Origin: Alphaproteobacteria bacterium
GTDB lineage: Bacteria > Pseudomonadota > Alphaproteobacteria > RF32 > CAG-239
Direction of reading: 5' to 3'
Length of the DNA: 64,000 nt
Assembly: GCA_900769705.1 (NCBI GenBank)
Contig: CAAGHP010000016.1
Coordinates: 1 to 64,000 of the forward strand
Part shown: positions 25,750 to 32,483 of the stretch, in pieces
How the letters are laid out: every line of letters starts with the position of its first letter
Position numbering within the stretch: position 1 is the stretch's first letter
Made by a program: the position numbers and the translations under genes
Notes under the pieces: generated by a model
Seen by the model: only the letters and a program-made list of their open reading frames with translations
Told to the model about the DNA's origin: nothing
Database searches by the model: none

Positions 25750-27894
25750 ATGCAAAAGCTGCAAGAATTGGCCGAACTCGCCGGAATATCGTCATCATAC
25801 GTGGATAAAACCGGAAAAACTCATTACACGACAGACGAAGTCCGCCGCTTTTTTTTGAAAAATATGGGGTATGCCGCCGATACGGAGGAGGAGATAGAAA
25901 ACTCTTTGCAGGTTTTGAAAAAACAACGTTTGCTGCCACCGGTTATGTCTTTTTATGAAAATGAAAAAATTGAATTTTATATAAACGGCGAGGGAGAATA
26001 TGAGCTTTTGCTGAAAGATGAAGTTCAAAACACTGTGCAAACTCAAAAGGTATTAGGCGGGCAAAAAATCCGACTCGGCGGCTTAAAATTTGGATATTAT
26101 ACAGTGCTGGTGCAAGCCGGAAATCTGCAATGCGGAAGTTTTCTGATATATGCGCCGCAAAAGTGTTGGCAGCCTGAGTTTTTACAAAAGCATGAACATA
26201 TTTACGGCACGGCGGTAATGCTATATGCTTTGCATTCTGAACACAGCATGGGAATCGGAGACTTCGGCGATTTGACGGAAATTGTAAAGCTGACTGCGCA
26301 AAACGGCGGCGATGTCGTAGGTATAAATCCGCTTGGGGTAATGAGCCCGTTTACGCAGAATGAAGAACGTTTTGCCACAGGCAGACAAAGCGATGTTTCG
26401 CCGTACCGCACGTTAAGCCGTTTGTTTGTAAATTATATCTATCTGGATTTGCCTGCAGAAGAAGATTTTAAAAATTCCGCTTTGGTGCAGGCGTATATGA
26501 ATTTGCCTGAAACCAAAGAAAAACTTGCCAGATTAAAGGCTGGTAATAAAGTGGAATACGCCGCAGTTTTGCTGCTGAAAAAACAAATTTTGGAAATGAT
26601 GTTTCAGCACTTTGAAAGCATTGCTTCGGCCGAGCGAAAGAAAAAGTTTGCGGCATATATTCAGGAAAAAGGTGCTGAATTAGAAAATTTAGCGATATTT
26701 GAAACATTGCTGGAAAAACAAGAGCCGGCAGACTATTGGCGTTTTTGGCCTGAAGCCTATAAAAATGCAAAGTCGCCGGAAATAAATATGTTCAAGCACG
26801 AACAGCAGGCAAAAATCAAATTTTATCAATATTGCCATTGGCTGGCCGATAAACAAATCAAACAGGTGCAGAAATTGGCCGTGACTTTGAAAATGAAACT
26901 GGGGCTTTATACTGATATGCCGATTGGCGCAGCCTCTAACGGCGCTGAGGTTTGGGAAAATTCGGATGTTTATGTTTTGGATGCCGGTATCGGCGCTCCG
27001 GCCGATCCAATGCGTCCGCGCGGGCAAAGTTGGGGGTTTACGCCGTATCATCCGCAGCGGTTAGAGGCTCAGCATTATGCGCCGTTTATTAAATTGGTGC
27101 AGGAAAATATGCAGTATTCGGGCGCTCTCCGTATTGATCACGCCATGGGGCTGCGCCGGTTGTTCTGGGGCTTTTTTACAAAAGATAATCCGGTAGTGCA
27201 GGGGGCGTATGTCTATTACAATATCAAAGATTTAGTGGCAATTTTGTGCTTGGAAAGCAATCGTCGCCGCTGCTTGGTTATCGGCGAAGATTTAGGCACG
27301 GTTCCTGAAGGTTTCAGAGAATATATGGCTGAGCATAATCTGCTGTCGTATAAGGTATTTTGCCGCCAAAAAGAAAAAAACGGAAGCTTTATTGCACCGG
27401 AAAAATATATGTATTTATCGCTGGCTCAGCCTTCTACTCACGACCAAGCAACAGCCTGCGGTTTTTGGAAAAACGAGGATATAGAAGTGTTTAACCGCAG
27501 CGGACTGTATGTAAACCATATGCAATATCTGGATAATTTGGAAGGTCGCCGCAGCGATAGAGAAAATATGCTGAAAGCCTTTGAGCAGCAGCGTCTTATA
27601 AGCGTGGACGAGCAGCGGCAAATGCAGCAAAGCGCGGTCAGCGGTACTCCGGCGCCGGAACATATTCAGCTACGGATAAATGAATATTGCGCCAGCACCA
27701 ACAGCGCAGTGTTTTTGGTGCGTCTGAATGATATATACCGGCAGCAAGCTTTGGATAATGCTCCGGGGACGGTGCAGGAATATCCAAACTGGCGTATAAA
27801 AATGAGTGTTTCAATAGAACAAATAAAACAATCAAAAGAGTTTGCGGAGATGATGAGGCTGATTAAGACTAACCGTCCGCATAAAGGAGAATAA
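25750..27894 (+). CDS. malQ: 4-alpha-glucanotransferase
   Basis: MalQ transfers maltodextrin segments between alpha-1,4-glucans. The 714-residue protein has the GH77 motifs RIDHAMGLRRLFWGFF, LVIGEDLGTVPEGFRE (acid/base region), GAPADPMRPRGQSWGFTPY and STHDQATACGFW (with the conserved HD). The N-terminal 150 residues are a beta-rich extension seen in E. coli-type MalQ. ATG 25750 follows AAGGAG. Two small genes follow at 2-base and overlapping distances, and a maltokinase-like gene is divergent, so storage or dietary glucan turnover is likely. Confidence 0.95.
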   Translation: MQKLQELAELAGISSSYVDKTGKTHYTTDEVRRFFLKNMGYAADTEEEIENSLQVLKKQRLLPPVMSFYENEKIEFYINGEGEYELLLKDEVQNTVQTQKVLGGQKIRLGGLKFGYYTVLVQAGNLQCGSFLIYAPQKCWQPEFLQKHEHIYGTAVMLYALHSEHSMGIGDFGDLTEIVKLTAQNGGDVVGINPLGVMSPFTQNEERFATGRQSDVSPYRTLSRLFVNYIYLDLPAEEDFKNSALVQAYMNLPETKEKLARLKAGNKVEYAAVLLLKKQILEMMFQHFESIASAERKKKFAAYIQEKGAELENLAIFETLLEKQEPADYWRFWPEAYKNAKSPEINMFKHEQQAKIKFYQYCHWLADKQIKQVQKLAVTLKMKLGLYTDMPIGAASNGAEVWENSDVYVLDAGIGAPADPMRPRGQSWGFTPYHPQRLEAQHYAPFIKLVQENMQYSGALRIDHAMGLRRLFWGFFTKDNPVVQGAYVYYNIKDLVAILCLESNRRRCLVIGEDLGTVPEGFREYMAEHNLLSYKVFCRQKEKNGSFIAPEKYMYLSLAQPSTHDQATACGFWKNEDIEVFNRSGLYVNHMQYLDNLEGRRSDRENMLKAFEQQRLISVDEQRQMQQSAVSGTPAPEHIQLRINEYCASTNSAVFLVRLNDIYRQQALDNAPGTVQEYPNWRIKMSVSIEQIKQSKEFAEMMRLIKTNRPHKGE

Positions 27895-27896
27895 AT

Positions 27897-28241
27897 ATGG
27901 AAAAGCCTGAAACAGAATTAGAAGTATTTTCGGCTTTGTCGCTGCTGGAATATGTGCGACTGATGACGGCGGCGCACTATATCAATATGGGGACCGATTC
28001 CGGTGCGGCGCGTTTTGTTATTTCGCCTGAAGATTTTGCCAAAATGGAGGCTGAGCCGCTGCAAACGCCGCTAATTGGGTTATCGTTGAATTATAAATCT
28101 GATGAAAAAATTTTAGAAGTGACGGCTGATGAAGCTTTTTTGCATTTATATGAAAATAAAATTATGAACGAAGTGGCGCGGGTGTTTGCCATAAACTATA
28201 AAAACCGCTATGCTTCAAGAATTATGGCTGAAAATGTATGA
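27897..28241 (+). CDS. Small uncharacterised protein downstream of malQ
   Basis: The 114-residue acidic protein (FSALSLLEYVRLMTAAHYIN near the start) begins two bases after malQ behind AAAGGAG and overlaps the start of the DUF4186 gene by about 30 bases. It has no signal peptide, membrane helix or known motif. It belongs to the malQ transcription unit. Function unknown. Confidence 0.75.
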   Translation: MEKPETELEVFSALSLLEYVRLMTAAHYINMGTDSGAARFVISPEDFAKMEAEPLQTPLIGLSLNYKSDEKILEVTADEAFLHLYENKIMNEVARVFAINYKNRYASRIMAENV

Positions 28242-28611
28242 AGAACTTTTTGCCGCATTAGCTAAATCAAAATTCCGCAGTCGATTTCATTTGAAAGGCA
28301 AAGACTTGGAATATGCCAAAGAAAAAGGTTGCGGAGTTTTGTGCCGACATGCCGCAGATTTTGTGCGTAAACGCTTAGCGGCTCCTGCAAGTTTGATGAA
28401 AAATGACGGTAAACAAACCCCAATGCACGGACATCCGGTGTTTGTGGCGCAGCACGCTTGTGCCTGCTGCTGCCGACAGTGTCTGTATAAATGGCACCGC
28501 ATAGAGCCGAATCATTGGCTGAGCGAGGCTGAACAAGTTTACATCACGGACGTTTTAATGAAGTGGATTGAAAAAGAGCTGGAAAACACAAAACAGCCGC
28601 CTTATTGCTAA
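28210..28611 (+). CDS. DUF4186 protein
   Basis: The 133-residue protein matches the DUF4186 pattern well: RFHLKGKDLEYAKEKG, CRHAADFVRKRLAAP, NDGKQTPMHGHPVF, AQHACACCCRQCLYKWH and a C-terminal helix with a Trp. The His/Cys-rich core (HACACCCRQC) suggests a metal site. No function is established for the family. The start is uncertain: ATG 28210 overlaps the previous gene by 32 bases, and ATG 28234 is also possible; neither has a clear ribosome-binding site. Confidence 0.85.
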   Translation: MLQELWLKMYEELFAALAKSKFRSRFHLKGKDLEYAKEKGCGVLCRHAADFVRKRLAAPASLMKNDGKQTPMHGHPVFVAQHACACCCRQCLYKWHRIEPNHWLSEAEQVYITDVLMKWIEKELENTKQPPYC

Positions 28612-28622
28612 GACGGCTGTTT
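28591..28622. terminator. Terminator of malQ operon / pepF region
   Basis: AAACAGCCG and CGGCTGTTT pair across 14 bases that include the DUF4186 stop codon, followed by AATTTTATT. It lies eight bases from the convergent peptidase gene. Confidence 0.75.
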
Positions 28623-28629
28623 AATTTTA

Positions 28630-30399
28630 TTATTCTTCTTTTGAAATTTGTTCATAAAGCTGTTCAAGTGCTGAAAGATGTTCAGCCCCAAGAGTTAAGC
28701 CTTTTTGCCAAAAATCAGATTTTGAAGCGTCTACGCCGAAATGCGCCAAGGCTTCGCGGTAATTTTCCACACCGCCGTTGCGCAGCATTTGCATATATTT
28801 TTCCGCAAAGTTATCAACTGTTCCTTTTTGGTAAATTTCATACAGCGTATTGACTACGCAGCAAGCAAAGCAATAGGAATAGACGTAGAACGGATATTGG
28901 AAAAAGTGCAAAATTCCTGCCCACATTGGTGCTAAATTAGAAATGTCAACGCTTTCACCTAAATAGCCTTTCATTGAGCTTAGCCACAATTTTTCGAGCT
29001 TGACGGTAGAAATTTCTCCATTCAGGCGTTTTGCGGCGGCACAGCTTTCAAAGCAGTGAAAAGCAATCTGTCGATAAGCCGTGGAAATCATATCTTCAAG
29101 ATGTTCTGCCAGCAGACAAAAACGCTCTTTAGGCGTTTTAGCCTTTTTCAGCAGCAAATTGAAAACCAGCTGTTCGGCAAAAATAGAAGCGGTTTCAGCT
29201 TGAGCGCAGGCTTTTCTGCGTCCGAGTTCACCTTGCTGTTTGCTGAGATATTCATGCACGGCATGTCCAAGCTCATGCGCCATGGTAATAACGCTGCCGG
29301 TAGAACCGGTAAAGTTCAAAAATACCATCGGCATGGCATCTCCGGCCATTTCCATGCAATAAGCGCCGCTGTCTTTGCCTTTGTAAGGACAGTAGTCTAT
29401 CAAATCCTCATCAAAGAATCGCTGAGCAATACTTGCAAATTCCGGCGAAAAAGCGTTAAACGCTTCCAATACCAAATCCTTGGCTTGTTCAATGGTGTAG
29501 GTTTCCTCTTTTACATCGGCAGAAAACGGATACGGGGCATTTCTATCCCAGTAAGAAATTTGCTGAACACCGAAAGCTTTTGCTTTCAGTGTATAGTAAC
29601 GCTGCGGAACAGTGTTGTTGCTGAGCACGGTGTTGACTAAATTATCCAAATCTTCGTTCTCAATGTTGTTTTCCAGCACTGATGGTTCTTCCGGATAGCT
29701 GTAGTTGTGCCACTGAGTGTCAATCTGTTGGCAGCGCAGCAAAGCGTTATAAATCAAAGCAAAGGTCGGGCGTTTTTTTGCATACTCTTTAGACAGAGCC
29801 TTGCCGGCTTCTTTGCGGAGTTTTGCATCGCCTGAGCTCATCAGCGCTAAAGCGTCGCCTTCGGAAAGCCTCTGGCCTTTGATTTTGAATGTCATCGCCG
29901 CACGGGTTTCATCATAAAGACGAATCCAATACTGATTGACGCTGTTTTCTTCTTCAAACAGCTGCTGAATTTTAGCGTCAACAGTGTGTTTTTTGAAGCG
30001 GCGCAGCTGTTTCAGCCAAACAAAAGTACCGGTCGGCAAAACCGACTTTAACTCGTCGAGATTGATATTTTCTCCGGTTTTGAGCCAGTTTACAAAAAAT
30101 ACCAGCTGCTTGTCAAATAAACTTATCTGGTCGCAAACGTTTTGATAAAACGTTGAAACAGAATTGTTGTTCAAATTTGTAGAATGCAGCAAATAGGCAT
30201 AATCGTTGACTCGTCCGGCGCCAATCAGCAGTTCGATATAGCGTTTCAGTACTATGTCAATAGCTGCAGCTGACAATGAAGCTAAACGATACTCATAAAA
30301 AACTTTAAAGTCTTTTACTTGATGCATTACTTCAGCCAGAGCCTTTTTTGCTTCGGCCTTTGAAGTGAAAACCACATTTAAATTCCAATTAACATTCAT
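28630..30399 (-). CDS. M3-family oligoendopeptidase (PepF-like)
   Basis: The 589-residue cytoplasmic zinc peptidase has the HExxH site HELGH at 375-379 in TMAHELGHAVHEYL, followed by the typical ETASIFAEQL segment that brings the third zinc ligand. M3 peptidases cut short peptides. The start was set at ATG 30399: a longer in-frame start at 30474 is the TTG of the -35 box (TTGACT-17-TATTTT). The leader (TTTATTTTTAAATTTTATCATT) has no Shine-Dalgarno sequence, like other genes here with private promoters. A bidirectional terminator separates it from the gene upstream. Confidence 0.92.
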   Translation of the reverse strand: MNVNWNLNVVFTSKAEAKKALAEVMHQVKDFKVFYEYRLASLSAAAIDIVLKRYIELLIGAGRVNDYAYLLHSTNLNNNSVSTFYQNVCDQISLFDKQLVFFVNWLKTGENINLDELKSVLPTGTFVWLKQLRRFKKHTVDAKIQQLFEEENSVNQYWIRLYDETRAAMTFKIKGQRLSEGDALALMSSGDAKLRKEAGKALSKEYAKKRPTFALIYNALLRCQQIDTQWHNYSYPEEPSVLENNIENEDLDNLVNTVLSNNTVPQRYYTLKAKAFGVQQISYWDRNAPYPFSADVKEETYTIEQAKDLVLEAFNAFSPEFASIAQRFFDEDLIDYCPYKGKDSGAYCMEMAGDAMPMVFLNFTGSTGSVITMAHELGHAVHEYLSKQQGELGRRKACAQAETASIFAEQLVFNLLLKKAKTPKERFCLLAEHLEDMISTAYRQIAFHCFESCAAAKRLNGEISTVKLEKLWLSSMKGYLGESVDISNLAPMWAGILHFFQYPFYVYSYCFACCVVNTLYEIYQKGTVDNFAEKYMQMLRNGGVENYREALAHFGVDASKSDFWQKGLTLGAEHLSALEQLYEQISKEE

Positions 30400-30445
30400 A
30401 ATGATAAAATTTAAAAATAAAACATAAAAAAATTCTTTAAGCATA

Positions 30446-30474
30446 AAAATATCGTATTTTTTGTCTAAAGTCAA
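30446..30474 (-). promoter_or_regulatory. Promoter of the M3 peptidase gene
   Basis: TTGACT and TATTTT are spaced by 17 bases on the minus strand, about 47 bases before the ATG. Confidence 0.7.
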
Positions 30475-30484
30475 GCTTTATAAA

Positions 30485-30522
30485 CAAAAAAAATCGCCTT
30501 AATTTTTAAGACGATTTTTTTT
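30485..30522. terminator. Bidirectional terminator
   Basis: AAAAAAATCGCCTT and AAGACGATTTTTTT pair (one wobble) with A- and T-runs on both sides. On the minus strand it ends the TrpF-like gene. Confidence 0.85.
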
Positions 30523-30526
30523 ACAT

Positions 30527-31261
30527 TTATTTAGCAAAAGATAAAGCATTTTTGATAAAAGCTTCGCATTTTTGCAAATCCAGATGTCCGTTTGAGCCTT
30601 TTAATTTGCCTTCGGCGTCTATATAAATAGCGCGTTTAGACTTAACTACAAACGACAGTTTCTTTAGCTGCTCTGCAACATTATCAGCCGACAAACCGCC
30701 TGAATAGCCTTGCAGGCAATCTTTGAAAACCGGAGCCTGTTGCTGTTGCGGTAAAATACCTTCGCCGTGTGAGCTGTCATACAAGCAGTCAAACTTAATG
30801 CTTTTGTTGTATATTTTTTTTACAAAAACAGCATTGCTATTATTATAAGGCAAAATAATCGGGCGCGGCGCATGGTCAGTCATTGCCTGACAGAAACGAC
30901 CAAAATCAATACGATAATCATTACCTATCAAAAAATTGATTTGCAGGCGATTTACCAGCCAGCCTTTGCGACCGTTGTTAAGACTTAGAAAATAATCCAG
31001 CTCAGGAATCATTGCCCGACTAGCAAACTGCTGCACCCAATTACCGTTTACATGCAAAGCTATGTTAGGGGTAAGTTTTTGTGCGGCAACTTTTTCTTGC
31101 AGAGCCAAAATCCAGTCAAAACGAGCAGGATTTTCCGTAACTTTTTTGTCTGATACCTGAATACCTATTTCCATCATAGGGTATTCTTTCGCCAATGCCA
31201 ACAAATCATCAATGTTTGTATGTTCATTGGCGCCTGAACAAGTGATATACTTTAAAACCAT
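30527..31261 (-). CDS. TIM-barrel protein resembling phosphoribosylanthranilate isomerase
   Basis: The 244-residue protein has a beta/alpha rhythm. Near the C-terminus GYSGGLSADNVAEQL followed by IDAEGKLKG recalls the phosphate-binding end of TrpF and related barrels. N-terminal SDKK and internal LYDSSHGEG are also compatible. No other tryptophan gene is near, and the usual TrpF start (KICG) is absent, so it may act on another sugar phosphate. Its own promoter (TTGACT-16-TATATT, 31304-31331) gives an AT-rich leader without a Shine-Dalgarno sequence. The substrate is unknown. Confidence 0.6.
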   Translation of the reverse strand: MVLKYITCSGANEHTNIDDLLALAKEYPMMEIGIQVSDKKVTENPARFDWILALQEKVAAQKLTPNIALHVNGNWVQQFASRAMIPELDYFLSLNNGRKGWLVNRLQINFLIGNDYRIDFGRFCQAMTDHAPRPIILPYNNSNAVFVKKIYNKSIKFDCLYDSSHGEGILPQQQQAPVFKDCLQGYSGGLSADNVAEQLKKLSFVVKSKRAIYIDAEGKLKGSNGHLDLQKCEAFIKNALSFAK

Positions 31262-31303
31262 AATTATAAAAATTTAAACAAAATTATACAAAATACGATT
31301 TTG

Positions 31304-31331
31304 AATATAGCTATTTTACGCAATTAGTCAA
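31304..31331 (-). promoter_or_regulatory. Promoter of the TrpF-like gene
   Basis: TTGACT and TATATT are spaced by 16 bases on the minus strand; the leader is about 40 bases of A/T-rich sequence. Confidence 0.65.
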
Positions 31332-31472
31332 GTAATATTCCCTATCAGATAGAAATAATTATCCTGAAATCTGTTTTTAAAGCAGATTACATAATAACGG
31401 CGGCAATAGCTCTCAATCATAATAAATTAAGCAAATAACCGGCTTTGTAACTTAGACTAAAGCAAAAATATC

Positions 31473-31501
31473 TTTACAAAAAATCTTTTTCCGAATACTA
31501 T
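31473..31501 (+). promoter_or_regulatory. Promoter of structured leader 1 and prepilin 1
   Basis: TTTACA (31473-31478), 17 bases and TACTAT (31496-31501) predict a start near 31508, exactly at the first hairpin of the structured leader. The rest of the 31262-31472 gap shows only the divergent promoter and AT-rich sequence. Confidence 0.75.
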
Positions 31502-31507
31502 CATTTT

Positions 31508-31706
31508 GAAAATGCAATAGCATTTTTGGGCGTGAGAACCCTTTTAGACCTAGTCGCCAAGCATAAGCGACTTTAAATTGCTATATGCCGATTTCTGCAT
31601 TGTGCGGATGTCGGCTAAATAAGGCTATGAGCTGAATAAGCCGAGCCGTTTAGGTCTATACGGTTTCTCAACATCCGCCCGCTTTTTAACAGCGGGTTTT
31701 GTTTTT
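31508..31706 (+). ncRNA. Structured pseudoknotted leader RNA 1 with terminator
   Basis: About 200 bases fold into consecutive elements: GAAAATGC-AATA-GCATTTTT (31508-31527); GGG-CGTGAGAA-CCC (31528-31541); GTCGC/GCGAC (31553-31571); GCCGA/TCGGC (31587-31615) with inner TCTGCA/TGCGGA; GGCT/AGCC (31623-31642); AGCCG/CGGTT (31644-31665). The loop of the last, TAGGTCTA (31651-31658), is complementary to TAGACCTA (31545-31552), a pseudoknot. A terminator CCCGCT/AGCGGG plus T-run closes it (31678-31706). An alternative 8-bp pairing, GCGGATGT (31604-31611) with ACATCCGC (31671-31678), would compete with the GCCGA hairpin. The second copy at 54.13-54.33 kb keeps every stem with compensating changes. 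The prepilin ATG lies 32 bases after the T-run. I match it to no riboswitch class I know. Confidence 0.8.
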
Positions 31707-31737
31707 ATGTATAACAAATTAAACGGAGTTAATAAAT

Positions 31738-32394
31738 ATGTATAAAAATTTTGAAACAGGGCGCTCTATGATAGAAATGCTTGGCGTACTGGCAATTGTC
31801 GGTGTTCTTTCGGTCGGGGGAATCGCCGGTTATTCCAAAGCGATGGAACAATGGAAGATAAATAAAATTTTAAATGAATATAGTTATTTGATTTATGGTT
31901 TAATGGAGCATTTATCCGACTATAAAAAACTAACCACAGCCAACTCAGGAGATGCCTCCAGTATTGGTTTGGGAGAAGCTATTATGGCCGCAGGGATTGT
32001 ACCGCAGACTTGGACTAAGGGAAATAGAGGTCCGCGTCAGCTTTTCGATTCAGATGGCAATACTGTAAATATTTTTTCACGCAGCCAAAGACTGGTCGTT
32101 GACTTATATATAGGAACTCAATACATAAATGATGATGGTAAAAGTGTGTCGGCAAATTTCTCTGCAGGATTATGCCGCGAATTGTTTTTAAACTTAGCCA
32201 AGCCGATTGCCGGTACTTTACATTGGGCCAGACTATACCGCAGCAACGAAACATCTCCGGTTTTGTTTTGGGGAAACAACACATGCAACGGAGCCGATAG
32301 AAAATGTCTGAACAGTATAACTTTATCAGAAATTGACGCTGCCTGTAAATTATGTATGAAAGATGACGTCTGTTGCATTGGATTAGAATTTTAA
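31738..32394 (+). CDS. Type IV prepilin-like protein 1
   Basis: The 218-residue protein has a short leader MYKNFETG, then RSMIEMLGVL and a hydrophobic helix through GGIAGYSKAM. The prepilin peptidase site is read as Gly8|Arg9, with the conserved Glu at +5. The rest is a periplasmic globular domain ending in a Cys-rich block (TCNG...KCL-SIT-SEI...C..C.....CC), shared with the two other prepilins in this window and likely disulfide-bonded. ACGGAGTT is the ribosome-binding site. Expression depends on read-through of the structured leader's terminator. No pilus assembly genes are nearby. It is a subunit or minor pilin of a filament or secretion pseudopilus. Confidence 0.88.
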   Translation: MYKNFETGRSMIEMLGVLAIVGVLSVGGIAGYSKAMEQWKINKILNEYSYLIYGLMEHLSDYKKLTTANSGDASSIGLGEAIMAAGIVPQTWTKGNRGPRQLFDSDGNTVNIFSRSQRLVVDLYIGTQYINDDGKSVSANFSAGLCRELFLNLAKPIAGTLHWARLYRSNETSPVLFWGNNTCNGADRKCLNSITLSEIDAACKLCMKDDVCCIGLEF

Positions 32395-32411
32395 TAATCC
32401 TAAAAAATCTC

Positions 32412-32442
32412 TTGACTTAGAGTAAGCTCTAAGTTTTATGCT
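32412..32442 (+). promoter_or_regulatory. MerR-family-type promoter/operator before dxs
   Basis: TTGACT (32412-32417) and TATGCT (32437-32442) are separated by 19 bases. The spacer holds a perfect dyad, CTTAGAG-TAAG-CTCTAAG (32416-32433). A long spacer with a centred dyad is the hallmark of MerR-type activation. The half-sites resemble those of NmlR/AdhR-like regulators known from aldehyde and thiol stress. No merR gene is in the window. Confidence 0.75.
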
Positions 32443-32483
32443 GAGCACAGAATCGTTACATTATAATTTTTAAGGAGAAAATT

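Noticed and set aside
29056..29640. 194-codon plus-strand frame inside the M3 peptidase gene
   Set aside because: Antisense of the peptidase active-site region with no start signals.
31508..31706. Leader 1 as a tmRNA, 6S RNA, group I intron or c-di-GMP-I/II riboswitch
   Set aside because: There is no tRNA-like end or tag frame, no long single bulged helix, no intron core, and the conserved c-di-GMP aptamer residues I remember are not present. It cannot be excluded without a covariance search.
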